Below are positions 7,845 to 15,316 of a stretch of DNA of 64,000 bases, in pieces (positions within the stretch are counted from its first letter, which is position 1; the number at the start of each line of letters is the position of its first letter). The notes below the pieces were generated by a model. That model searched no databases. It was given only the letters and a program-made list of their open reading frames with translations, and was not told where the DNA came from. Origin of the DNA: Amorphoplanes friuliensis DSM 7358 (GTDB lineage Bacteria; Actinomycetota; Actinomycetes; Mycobacteriales; Micromonosporaceae); NCBI RefSeq assembly GCF_000494755.1, contig NC_022657.1, positions 3,386,001-3,450,000 on the forward strand, written 5' to 3'. The position numbers and the translations under genes are program-made.

Positions 7845-9272
7845 ATGAAGCTGCACACCGACCTGTTCATCGACGGTGCCTGGCGGGCCGGTGCGGGCGG
7901 GCGGCGATTCGACGTCGTCGACCCGTCCGACTTGTCGACCATCGCGCAGTTTGCGATCGCCGAGGAACAGGACTGCATGGACGCCGTCGACGCGGCCGCT
8001 GCGGCGCAGGAGGGGTGGGCCGCCACCGCACCCCGGGAGCGGGGCGAGTTGCTGCGGGCCGCGTACGAGATCCTCAGTGACGAGGTGGAGGATTTTGCTG
8101 CCGTGATGGTGCGGGAGAACGGCAAGTCCTGGTCCGACGCCATCGGGGAGGCGACCTACGCGAAGGAGTTCTTCCGGTGGTTCTCCGAGGAGGCCGTGCG
8201 GGTGCCGGGGGACTACCGGCTCGCACCGGCCGGCGACAAGCGGATCATCGTGGACCGGCAGCCGATCGGGGTGTCACTGCTGATCACCCCGTGGAACTTC
8301 CCGGCGGCCATGGCGACCCGCAAGCTCGCCCCCGCCCTCGCGGCCGGGTGCACGACCATCCTCAAGCCGGCGCGTGAGACACCGCTGACCGCCGCGTACG
8401 TGGTGGAAGTGCTCTTCCGCGCCGGGGTGCCGCGCGGTGTCGTGAACCTCGTGACGCCGGTGCCGACCGGTCCGCTGGTGCGGCGGATGATCGACCGCCC
8501 CGAGATCCGGAAGCTGTCCTTCACGGGCTCCACCGAGGTCGGCCGGGACCTGCTGCGCGCCTGTGCCGACAGTGTGGTCAACACGTCGATGGAGCTCGGT
8601 GGCAACGCCCCGCTCGTTGTCCTGCCCGGCGCGGACATGGACACCGCGGTCGAGGGCGCACTGCTGGCCAAGATGCGCAACGGTGGCTCGGCCTGCACCG
8701 CGGCCAACCGCTTCTACGTACACAGTTCGCTGCACGACGAGTTCGTGGCGCGGATGGACGACGCACTCGCCAAGATGTCGGTCGGCCCCGGACTGGACCG
8801 TTCCAACAACCTCGGCGCCCTGGTCTCCGTGCCCGAACGCGACAAGGTGGCAGCCCTGGTCGACCGGGCCGTCGCCGAGGGCGCGACGCTGCGCCGCGGT
8901 GGCCGGGCCTCGGCGGAAGGCGCGTTCTACGACCCCACACTGCTCACCGGCGTCGAGCACGGCTCGACGATCACCACGACCGAGATTTTCGGCCCGGTGA
9001 CGGCGGTGGTCCGCTTCGACGACGTGGACGAGGCCGTCCGCATGGCCAACGACACCGTGTACGGGCTGATGGCGTACGTCTTCGGCGAGGAGCGCGAGGC
9101 GGTCCGTGTGGCCCGCCGCCTCGAAGCCGGGATGGTCGCCGTCAACCGGGGTGTTGTCAGCGACCCGGCGGCGCCGTTCGGCGGTGTCAAGCAGAGCGGC
9201 CTGGGCCGTGAGGGCGGCTCCGAGGGCATCTTGGAGTACCTCGAGGAGAAGTACATCGCGCTGACCGAGTGA
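7845..9272 (+). CDS. NAD(P)-dependent aldehyde dehydrogenase
   Basis: This 475-residue ALDH-superfamily enzyme oxidises an aldehyde to a carboxylate. Key residues are in place: ITPWNFP with Asn151, FTGSTEVG cofactor loop, MELGGNAP with general base Glu250, and GGSACTAANRF with nucleophile Cys284. Length and motif spacing fit the succinate-semialdehyde / benzaldehyde dehydrogenase branch, but the substrate is not resolvable from sequence. The ATG at 7845 follows GGGAG. It is the second gene of the SDR operon; the pair could oxidise an alcohol through the aldehyde to an acid, or clear the aldehyde released by the aldolase. It ends 10 bp before the convergent phosphotransferase gene. Confidence 0.93.
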   Translation: MKLHTDLFIDGAWRAGAGGRRFDVVDPSDLSTIAQFAIAEEQDCMDAVDAAAAAQEGWAATAPRERGELLRAAYEILSDEVEDFAAVMVRENGKSWSDAIGEATYAKEFFRWFSEEAVRVPGDYRLAPAGDKRIIVDRQPIGVSLLITPWNFPAAMATRKLAPALAAGCTTILKPARETPLTAAYVVEVLFRAGVPRGVVNLVTPVPTGPLVRRMIDRPEIRKLSFTGSTEVGRDLLRACADSVVNTSMELGGNAPLVVLPGADMDTAVEGALLAKMRNGGSACTAANRFYVHSSLHDEFVARMDDALAKMSVGPGLDRSNNLGALVSVPERDKVAALVDRAVAEGATLRRGGRASAEGAFYDPTLLTGVEHGSTITTTEIFGPVTAVVRFDDVDEAVRMANDTVYGLMAYVFGEEREAVRVARRLEAGMVAVNRGVVSDPAAPFGGVKQSGLGREGGSEGILEYLEEKYIALTE

Positions 9273-9282
9273 CCTGTCCGGT

Positions 9283-10224
9283 CTATCCGAGGCGCCTCAG
9301 CGCTGACTCGACAGCAACCTCGACCCGGGACGTCATGCCGGGCACGTCGACGGGACGGCGCCCGGCGACCTGACCACGGATCCACTTCGACCCGCTGTTG
9401 TCGTAGTGCAGCAGGGCGTACAGGTCCCACCACGGATCAAGAGTCACCCCGGCGGCCGACTCGTAGAGCGACCGGAGCTGCTCCGACCACTCGGGCGAGA
9501 AGAGCGCCGCCAGGTATCGCCGGCAGTGCCCGACGTCGATCGCGCGTGATCCCCGATGGAGGGAGTTCCAGTCCGTCAGGCCGGTGATCTTCCCGCGCGA
9601 CCACAGCAGGTTGACGGACAGGAAGTCGCAGTGCAGGAAGACGGCGGTGTCCTTGGGTGGTGGCTCTGCCATGGCACGGAACGCTGCCTTCCACACGGCC
9701 GGCCTCGGCGCGTCGACCGGCACCTGGAACCCGTCCCGAGGGGCGATCCAGGAATCCGTCCAGGGCCTGAAGGTCTTCGCGGGGAGATCGAGGGAGTGCA
9801 GCACCACCGCCAGCTCGGCGATCCGCGTCAGCCACGACCCGGGTTCCGCCGGATCGAGGTGAACATGTCCCGGCAACCGAGTCATCAGCAACGAGGGTGT
9901 GCCCCCGGTCGAGGCGCCGGCAACATCGGATGCCAGGACGCTGGGAACCGGGAGCCCGCTTCCCGCCACCACACCGAGGTTGGCGATTTCCTGCTCCAAG
10001 GTGTCCCGCAGGCCGAGCCCGTCCGGGTACTGCCGCAGGACGACAGACGTGCGCTTTCCGCCTCGCTCGACGGTCAGGCGATTCACGGCGGAGCACACGC
10101 CACCGGTCATGCGGCGAAACCCCACGACCCGGCTGCCCGGGCCCATCGAGGCCGCGACCCAGGCGAGCGTCTCCGCGGAGGGCCGGCGCTGCCTGAACCC
10201 GCCGTCCCTCCAGTCGCCGGTCAT
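9283..10224 (-). CDS. Aminoglycoside-phosphotransferase-like (APH) family kinase
   Basis: This 313-residue protein has an APH/choline-kinase fold. The catalytic loop reads LHCDFLSVNLLW (HxD with the downstream Asn; Cys replaces the usual Gly). The metal-binding segment is ITGLTDWNS, and LLMTRLPG marks the hinge. Relatives phosphorylate antibiotics, sugars or macrolides; no specific substrate can be named. A TAGGCT hexamer lies 7 nt before the ATG and no Shine-Dalgarno sequence is seen, so it may be leaderless although the MFS gene ends only 17 bp upstream on the same strand. GC content and codon use look like the neighbours. Confidence 0.85.
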   Translation of the reverse strand: MTGDWRDGGFRQRRPSAETLAWVAASMGPGSRVVGFRRMTGGVCSAVNRLTVERGGKRTSVVLRQYPDGLGLRDTLEQEIANLGVVAGSGLPVPSVLASDVAGASTGGTPSLLMTRLPGHVHLDPAEPGSWLTRIAELAVVLHSLDLPAKTFRPWTDSWIAPRDGFQVPVDAPRPAVWKAAFRAMAEPPPKDTAVFLHCDFLSVNLLWSRGKITGLTDWNSLHRGSRAIDVGHCRRYLAALFSPEWSEQLRSLYESAAGVTLDPWWDLYALLHYDNSGSKWIRGQVAGRRPVDVPGMTSRVEVAVESALRRLG

Positions 10225-10231
10225 GAGCGGG

Positions 10232-10237
10232 AGCCTA
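10232..10237 (-). promoter_or_regulatory. TAGGCT -10 hexamer, probable leaderless start of the phosphotransferase gene
   Basis: On the minus strand TAGGCT is followed by 7 nt and then the ATG at 10224. The same hexamer stands in the same position before genes at 7076 and 16913. No clear -35 was found. Confidence 0.45.
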
Positions 10238-10241
10238 TGCG

Positions 10242-11423
10242 TCAGCGGCCCGCCGCTTCAACGCGTTTGCCGGAGCGCAGGACGGTGACGACGGACAGCA
10301 GGGCGATGCCGGAGGTCACCATCAGGACGCCCGCCACGGGTGCCGGGCCGGTGATGCCGATGAGGCCGGCCACGGGTGAGATGACACCGGCCGCGGTGAA
10401 GTTGGTGAACCCGTGCAGCGAGGTAGCCGTGCCGGACTGACCGCCCTGCCCGTCGAGGGCGAGGGCGGTCGCGCACGGGAAGCAGCCACCGCAGGCCGCC
10501 ACGAACAGCCACAGGCAGAGCAGCAGACCACCCGTACCGGTGTGCGCCCACTGCAGAGGCACGATGGCGACCGCGGCCAGCACGGTCACCGCGGTGAAGC
10601 CGGCCAGGACGCGGGCCGTGTCCCACCTGCGCGTCAGCAGGGAACTCAGCTGCACCCCGGCGACCAGGCCGAGCGAGTTCACCAGGAAGACGATCGAGTA
10701 CGTGCGGGTGCCGAGGCCGTACACCTCCTGCAGGAGCAGGGGTGATGCCGCCACATAGGCGTAGACACCGGCGTAGGTCATGGCGGCGACCAGCGTCGCC
10801 CGCCGGAACGCGCGGTCGGACCAGACCGCCCGCAAACGGGACCGCAGGCGGACCGGTGCGGGGGAGGGAACATGCGTCTCGGGTACGCCCAGCGCGCCGG
10901 CAAGGAGCACCGCGGCCGACGCGGCGGCCAGGACCGCGAAGATCCCGCGCCAGCCGGCCAGGTTCAGGAGTTCCGCCCCGGCCACCGGCGCCAGCAGCGG
11001 CACCGTGGTCGTCACCAGCGTGACGCGGGACAGCAGCACGACCAGGGCGCGCCCGTCGGCGGCGTCGCGGATGATCGCGAGAACGAGCACCGCGCTCCCG
11101 GCGGCCCCGATGCCCTGGACGACCCGGAAGGCCGCGAGCACCGCGATCGAGGGAGCCAGCGCGCAGCCGATCGTCGCCGCGACGTGCACCGACGTCGAGA
11201 GCAGCAGCGGCAGGCGCCGGCCCACCCGGTCACTCCAGGCGCCCATGAAGAGTTCGCCGGCCGCCAGACCGAGGGTCATTGCGGCCAGGGTCAGCTGGAC
11301 CGTTCCGTCGGTGGCATCGAGGTCGCGGCGCAGGGCGGGGAACGCGGGAAGGTACAGGTCGATCGACAACGGCCCGAGAGCCGTCAGCAACCCGAGGACA
11401 AGAACGGTCGAGCCCTTCAGCAT
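10242..11423 (-). CDS. MFS multidrug transporter, Bcr/CflA family
   Basis: This 393-residue protein has 12 predicted membrane helices and the Bcr/CflA signature GPLSIDLYLPAFPAL at the first helix, with the MFS loop motif GAWSDRVGRRLPLL between helices 2 and 3. Family members export chloramphenicol, bicyclomycin or sulphonamide-like drugs by proton antiport. The ATG at 11423 was taken because a GGAGGAGAGGAGG stretch precedes it; an earlier start is possible. It diverges from a CGNR zinc-finger protein 83 bp away, which is a plausible regulator of the pump. Confidence 0.9.
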   Translation of the reverse strand: MLKGSTVLVLGLLTALGPLSIDLYLPAFPALRRDLDATDGTVQLTLAAMTLGLAAGELFMGAWSDRVGRRLPLLLSTSVHVAATIGCALAPSIAVLAAFRVVQGIGAAGSAVLVLAIIRDAADGRALVVLLSRVTLVTTTVPLLAPVAGAELLNLAGWRGIFAVLAAASAAVLLAGALGVPETHVPSPAPVRLRSRLRAVWSDRAFRRATLVAAMTYAGVYAYVAASPLLLQEVYGLGTRTYSIVFLVNSLGLVAGVQLSSLLTRRWDTARVLAGFTAVTVLAAVAIVPLQWAHTGTGGLLLCLWLFVAACGGCFPCATALALDGQGGQSGTATSLHGFTNFTAAGVISPVAGLIGITGPAPVAGVLMVTSGIALLSVVTVLRSGKRVEAAGR

Positions 11424-11506
11424 CGGCGGCCTCCTCTCCTCCGACCATCCCAAGCCGCATTCACACCAGTCAAGTGCTTACGATGGAGTGAATCAGAGGA
11501 GGCGCG

Positions 11507-12070
11507 ATGAGCTCGGAGATCGAGGTGCCGCCCGCCGCCCGGCTGGTGCGTGACTTCGTCAACACCGCTGAACCGCAGGTCGCGGGCGAGGTGCTGACCT
11601 CGCCGGAGCGCCTGGCCGGCTGGTTCGCCGAGCAGCGGCTCGTTGATCCCGGGACCCGGCTGGGCCCGGCGGATCTCACTGCCGCGGTGTCGATCCGCGA
11701 GGGTCTGCGCTCGGTGCTGCTCGGCCACGCCGGTCACTCCGCCGATCCGGATGCCTTGGAACGCCTCACCGGGGTGCTGGCGACGGTCCCTCTCCGTCCG
11801 GTGTTCTCGGTGGACGGATACCGGCTGGCCGCGACCGGTGGCACGGCGTTCGACGGCGCGTGCGCCCAGCTCGTGGACGCGATCCGCCGGTGCCGGGAGG
11901 ACGGCACCTGGGGTCGCCTGAAGGTCTGTGCCCGCGAGACGTGCCGCTGGGCCTACTACGACGCCTCACGGAATCAGGTACGCCGATGGTGCTCCATGGA
12001 GGGGTGCGGCAATCACGTCAAGACGAAGCGGGCGTACGCGGTGCGGAAGCAGCGAGCCGCTGAGCAGTGA
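11507..12070 (+). CDS. CGNR zinc-finger / ABATE domain protein, putative regulator
   Basis: This 187-residue protein has an N-terminal ABATE-type domain (about 10-130, starting near LVRDFVNTAE) and a C-terminal CGNR zinc finger: two cysteines in KVCARETCRWAYYD and two in RRWCSMEGCGN. The family is thought to bind nucleic acid and is usually found as a stand-alone transcriptional regulator beside transporters or enzymes. The ATG at 1507 bases past 10 kb (11507) follows GAGGAGG. Divergent placement from the MFS pump suggests local control. Its last 53 bp overlap the convergent LysR gene. Confidence 0.85.
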   Translation: MSSEIEVPPAARLVRDFVNTAEPQVAGEVLTSPERLAGWFAEQRLVDPGTRLGPADLTAAVSIREGLRSVLLGHAGHSADPDALERLTGVLATVPLRPVFSVDGYRLAATGGTAFDGACAQLVDAIRRCREDGTWGRLKVCARETCRWAYYDASRNQVRRWCSMEGCGNHVKTKRAYAVRKQRAAEQ

Positions 12071-12926
12071 TGCGGTCGAGCAGCGCCGCGACCCTCGGGT
12101 CGGACAGTGCCGCCGGTTGATGGACCACGTGATAGGTGACCGGTGGCAGGCCGGTGACCGGGCGGGCGACCAGTCCCGCCGGTGCGGGCACGCAGCCGTT
12201 GACGACGGCCAGCCCCACACCGAGGGCGACGAAGTGCGTGATCAGCGGCCAGCCCTCGGCCTCCACGGCGACCGTCCACTCCACCTCGGAGGCGCGCAGG
12301 GCCTGTTCCAGCAGGACCCGGTGCGGCCGGTGCTGAGGCGGTACGACAAGACCCGCGCCGGCCAGATCGGTCAGGGCGATCGACCGGCGCCGGGCCAGCG
12401 GGTGATCGTCGGGCAGGAGCAGGACCTGGGGAAAGGTGGCCAGCTCGAGGACGGTCAGGTCGTCGGGCAGCACGTCGAGCACACTCACGCCGAGGTGCGC
12501 CTGGCCGGTGCGTACGGCGGCCAGCATCTGCCGGTGGTCGCAGTTGATCAGGCGCAGGCGGGTGGGTTGTTCGGCCAGGACAGCCTGGATGGTGTCGCCG
12601 AGAAGGTAGAGGTAGGCGCCCTGGCCCGCGGCGAGGACCACCGGACGGGCGGCCTGGTGTCCGGCGAAGTCGGCCAGGAAGTGGGTGAGTCGCTCGTCGT
12701 GCGACCGGGCGAACCGAGCGACGGCCTCCCCGTCGGCGGTCAGCACCAGCCGGCGGCCACTGCGGTGGTAGAGCGGGCGACCCAGCGCCGCCGCCAGCTT
12801 GCGGATCTTCACGTGCAGCGCGGGCTGGGAGATGTGCAGCTCCGCGGCGGCCCGGGTGAAGTTGAGGTGGTCGGCGAACACGACGAACGAGGCCAGCGCA
12901 TCGGCGGAGACCGCCCGTTCATCCAT
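12018..12926 (-). CDS. LysR family transcriptional regulator
   Basis: This 302-residue LysR-type regulator has an N-terminal helix-turn-helix (about residues 8-67, with HLNFTRAAAELHISQPALHV) and a periplasmic-binding-like effector domain (about 90-295). A TATAGT hexamer lies 8 nt before its ATG. It diverges from the HAD-like gene at 12995. An inverted repeat in the shared region (12935-12960) may be its binding site. Target genes and inducer are not evident. The 3' end overlaps the CGNR gene tail-to-tail. Confidence 0.92.
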   Translation of the reverse strand: MDERAVSADALASFVVFADHLNFTRAAAELHISQPALHVKIRKLAAALGRPLYHRSGRRLVLTADGEAVARFARSHDERLTHFLADFAGHQAARPVVLAAGQGAYLYLLGDTIQAVLAEQPTRLRLINCDHRQMLAAVRTGQAHLGVSVLDVLPDDLTVLELATFPQVLLLPDDHPLARRRSIALTDLAGAGLVVPPQHRPHRVLLEQALRASEVEWTVAVEAEGWPLITHFVALGVGLAVVNGCVPAPAGLVARPVTGLPPVTYHVVHQPAALSDPRVAALLDRITAQRLAASAPRTPASS

Positions 12927-12934
12927 AGCGGGAG

Positions 12935-12960
12935 ACTATAGCTGGGACATGATCGATAGT
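12935..12960. promoter_or_regulatory. Inverted repeat between the LysR gene and its divergent neighbour
   Basis: ACTAT (12935-12939) and ATAGT (12956-12960) form a perfect inverted repeat with 16 nt between. LysR proteins often bind long dyads in divergent promoters, so this is a candidate autoregulatory site. The arms are short, so chance is not excluded. Confidence 0.35.
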
Positions 12961-12994
12961 TCTGCTCTAGCGATGCGGGCCGCACGCTGAGGGC

Positions 12995-13519
12995 ATGAAC
13001 ACGCAGAACAGTCGGCTCGGTGTCGACATCGGCCGGGTCATCATCGGTGGGGGCGTCGTCCCCGGCAGCAGCGACACCCAGTTCTTCAGCGGCGACACCG
13101 CCCGGATGCTGGCCACACCGGCCGTACCCGGAGCCTTCGAGACACTGGCCCGGCTCGTGCCGCGCTTCGAGGAGGTCTGGCTGATCTCCAAGTGCGGCGA
13201 CCGGGTCCAGCGCCACACCCGCCAGTGGCTCGACCACCACCGCTTCGCGGCCCGCACCGGCATCCCCCGGGCCAACATCCGCTTCTGCCTCCAGCGCCCC
13301 GAGAAGGCGCTGCACTGCGAGGAATTGGGGATCACGCACTTCATCGACGACAAGCTCGACGTCCACCGGGCACTGCGCGGCATCGTCGAGCACCGCTACC
13401 TCTTCGGCCCGCAACGCACACCGCCGCCCCCGTGGGTGCAGCACACCCTGACGTGGACGGCGGTGGAGACCGCGATCGACCGCAGTACGGCGGTGCCTAC
13501 GCGCGCCGGCGGCGGGTGA
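12995..13519 (+). CDS. HAD-like protein of unknown function
   Basis: This 174-residue protein has a HAD-like layout: RLGVDIGRVI at the N-terminus (candidate nucleophile Asp, though the second motif-I Asp is missing), VWLISKCGD (motif-II-like Ser), and GITHFIDDKLDVH (motif-IV-like acidic pair). A clear motif-III lysine was not identified, so catalysis is uncertain. The ATG follows CTGAGGG. It diverges from the LysR gene and overlaps the convergent surface-protein gene by 23 bp. I do not recognise a characterised homologue. Confidence 0.65.
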   Translation: MNTQNSRLGVDIGRVIIGGGVVPGSSDTQFFSGDTARMLATPAVPGAFETLARLVPRFEEVWLISKCGDRVQRHTRQWLDHHRFAARTGIPRANIRFCLQRPEKALHCEELGITHFIDDKLDVHRALRGIVEHRYLFGPQRTPPPPWVQHTLTWTAVETAIDRSTAVPTRAGGG

Positions 13520-14510
13520 CCCACAGTGCGGCCGTACCGGCGAGGAGCAGGACCAGACCGCCGAGGCCGAGGGGCAGGGTCGCCGATCCGGTGACCGGCA
13601 GGCCGCCGCCACCGCCGGGAGCCGCGGTGGGCGGCGTGGTGGGCGGGGTCGTCGTGCCGGGCTTCGGCGCGAAGACGAACTTCACCCTGATGTCGCTGTT
13701 GGCGGGGTCGCCGTCACGCGCCCGGATCCGGACGACGCCGTTCGCACCCCAGGTGTCCTCGTTGGCATGGGTCGGGAACGTGTGCTCGATGCGCCTGCTC
13801 TCCCCGCGCTCCAGATCGACGGCGAAGTCGCACACCATCTCGCCGGGGTCGGCGACACACTCGGCACCGTCGACGTCGATGTCTCCGCCGGTGAACCACA
13901 GACCCAGCTCGGCGTAGGTGAAGGTCAGACGGGAGATCCGGGTGTCGCCGACATTCTTGGCGATCACGGCGAAACGCACCGGCTCACCGGCGGTCACGGG
14001 GCCGTTCGGCGGGACGGCGGTCAGCGCGACGTCGGAGAGGCCCAGGAAGGTCACATCCAGATCGGCGACGTTGTCGGCCGGGGTGGCCTCCTCGCCGGCC
14101 GATGCGGCGGTGGCGCGCAGGCCCAGCCGGGTGTCAGGGCTCATACTCCGGTCGAAGACCAGCCGGACTGTCCAGGTGAAGTACCCGCGCTCGACGTGCT
14201 CGGGCCTGGTCACCGTGCAGAGGCCGGCGACGCACGGGCCGGACTCGTCCTGGTCCTGCCAGTCGTCGGGACTGAAGATGACACCTGACGGCAGATAGAG
14301 CGACGCCTTCACCGAGGCGGCGTCCGCCGCCGGGCCTGCATCGACCCGCAGGTGGTAGGCGACAACAGCGCCACCGGTGACCTCGTCGGGTCCGGTCAGG
14401 GTCATCTTCAGGTCGATCGGTGCCGCCCAGGCCGGTGCCGGACCGAAACCGATCGCCGTACCGAGAACAAGGACCAGGATCGCGAAAGATCTTGCAAGAC
14501 GTGCCGTCAT
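13497..14510 (-). CDS. Secreted cell-wall-anchored protein with LPVTG sorting signal
   Basis: This 337-residue protein has an N-terminal signal peptide (MTARLARSFAILVLVLG, cleavage near AWAAP). Two or more beta-sandwich segments of the CARDB/DUF11-like type follow (about 30-270, with VTGGAVVAYHLRVDAG and VTAGEPVRFAVIAKNVG). A Thr/Pro-rich linker then leads to the sorting signal LPVTG, a hydrophobic helix and the tail TRRRRA. That ending is the classical sortase substrate arrangement, so the protein should be attached to the cell wall. No sortase gene lies in the window. The ATG at 14510 fits the signal peptide; a longer upstream reading is unlikely. Likely a surface adhesin or structural protein; function unknown. 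Confidence 0.85.
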   Translation of the reverse strand: MTARLARSFAILVLVLGTAIGFGPAPAWAAPIDLKMTLTGPDEVTGGAVVAYHLRVDAGPAADAASVKASLYLPSGVIFSPDDWQDQDESGPCVAGLCTVTRPEHVERGYFTWTVRLVFDRSMSPDTRLGLRATAASAGEEATPADNVADLDVTFLGLSDVALTAVPPNGPVTAGEPVRFAVIAKNVGDTRISRLTFTYAELGLWFTGGDIDVDGAECVADPGEMVCDFAVDLERGESRRIEHTFPTHANEDTWGANGVVRIRARDGDPANSDIRVKFVFAPKPGTTTPPTTPPTAAPGGGGGLPVTGSATLPLGLGGLVLLLAGTAALWVTRRRRA

Positions 14511-14557
14511 GGGCGCCGAGTATGCCAGCCCGGCGCTGATCCTGGTGTACTGCTCGG

Positions 14558-15154
14558 GTGAGCGACTACGACGCGATCTATCGGGCAGGCCCGCCACCCT
14601 GGGACATCGGGGTTCCGCAGCCCGCGATCGCGGCCGTTCTCGACGACCGGGTACGCGGCCCCAAGGTGCTCGACATCGGCTGTGGCACCGGCACGCTGGC
14701 GATCGACCTGGCCCGCCGCGGTTACGAGGTCACCGCGGTCGACATCTCCGGCGTCGCGATCGACGAGGCGCGGTCCCGTGCGGCCGCGGCCGGTGTGACG
14801 GTGCACTTCGGCGTGCAGGACGCCACCGCGCTCGACCTGCCGTCGGCGCCGTTCGACTCCGTGTTCGACTCCGGGCTGCTGCACAGCCTGAACAGGCACG
14901 GCGGCTCGGAGGTGGACGACTACCTGGCTCAGCTGCCGGACCTGGCCGCGCCGGGTGCGACCGTTTTTGTCCTGGCCGTGTCGCTGGAGCCGGGCCAGGT
15001 CTGGGGTGTGACCGAGGAGTTCCTGCGGGCGTCCTTCGCCGAGCCGGTGTGGACCGGCACGGCGATCGAGAAGATCGAGATCTCCGCGGTGGCGGACGGT
15101 GAGCAGTTGCGGCTCCCCGGTTTTCTGCTGCGCTCCGTGCGTAATCCGGGCTGA
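14558..15154 (+). CDS. Class I SAM-dependent methyltransferase
   Basis: This 198-residue Rossmann-fold methyltransferase has motif I KVLDIGCGTGTLAIDLA (about 36-52), an acidic motif II in VTAVDISGVA, and FDSVFDSGLLHSLNRHG as motif IV, typical of the thiopurine / small-molecule branch. The GTG start gives MSDYDAIYRAG; no good Shine-Dalgarno sequence is visible. It diverges from the LPVTG protein gene 47 bp away. The substrate is unknown. Confidence 0.87.
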   Translation: MSDYDAIYRAGPPPWDIGVPQPAIAAVLDDRVRGPKVLDIGCGTGTLAIDLARRGYEVTAVDISGVAIDEARSRAAAAGVTVHFGVQDATALDLPSAPFDSVFDSGLLHSLNRHGGSEVDDYLAQLPDLAAPGATVFVLAVSLEPGQVWGVTEEFLRASFAEPVWTGTAIEKIEISAVADGEQLRLPGFLLRSVRNPG

Positions 15155-15158
15155 CCTC

Positions 15159-15188
15159 TTGTCACATCGATGAACATCTCCTTATGCT
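15159..15188 (+). promoter_or_regulatory. Promoter of the pectate lyase gene
   Basis: TTGTCA (15159-15164) and TATGCT (15183-15188) are 18 nt apart, a good match to a housekeeping actinobacterial promoter. Transcription would begin near 15195, giving a leader of about 120 nt before the ATG at 15317. Confidence 0.6.
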
Positions 15189-15198
15189 CTGCCCCGCA

Positions 15199-15212
15199 GG
15201 TAAGCGCTTTCC
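15199..15212 (+). promoter_or_regulatory. LacI/GalR-type operator in the pectate lyase leader
   Basis: GGTAAGCGCTTTCC is a 14-bp near-perfect palindrome around AAGCGCTT, the central pattern of many LacI-family operators for polysaccharide-degradation genes. It begins a few bases after the predicted transcription start, a typical roadblock position. The repressor is not in the window. Confidence 0.55.
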
Positions 15213-15316
15213 TGACGCACGCGGATCCCACCTGGACGAGGCGAACTCCGTGACATCGGCCGAGACCACGCGCGTGAAGCACCACGTCACACCTCGAGAA
15301 CGAAGGTGAGACCAGG

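Noticed and set aside
11459..11493. ATTCAC ... GTGAAT arms between the MFS and CGNR genes as an operator
   Set aside because: The 6-bp arms lie 23 nt apart and similar pairs are expected by chance; there is no supporting second copy.
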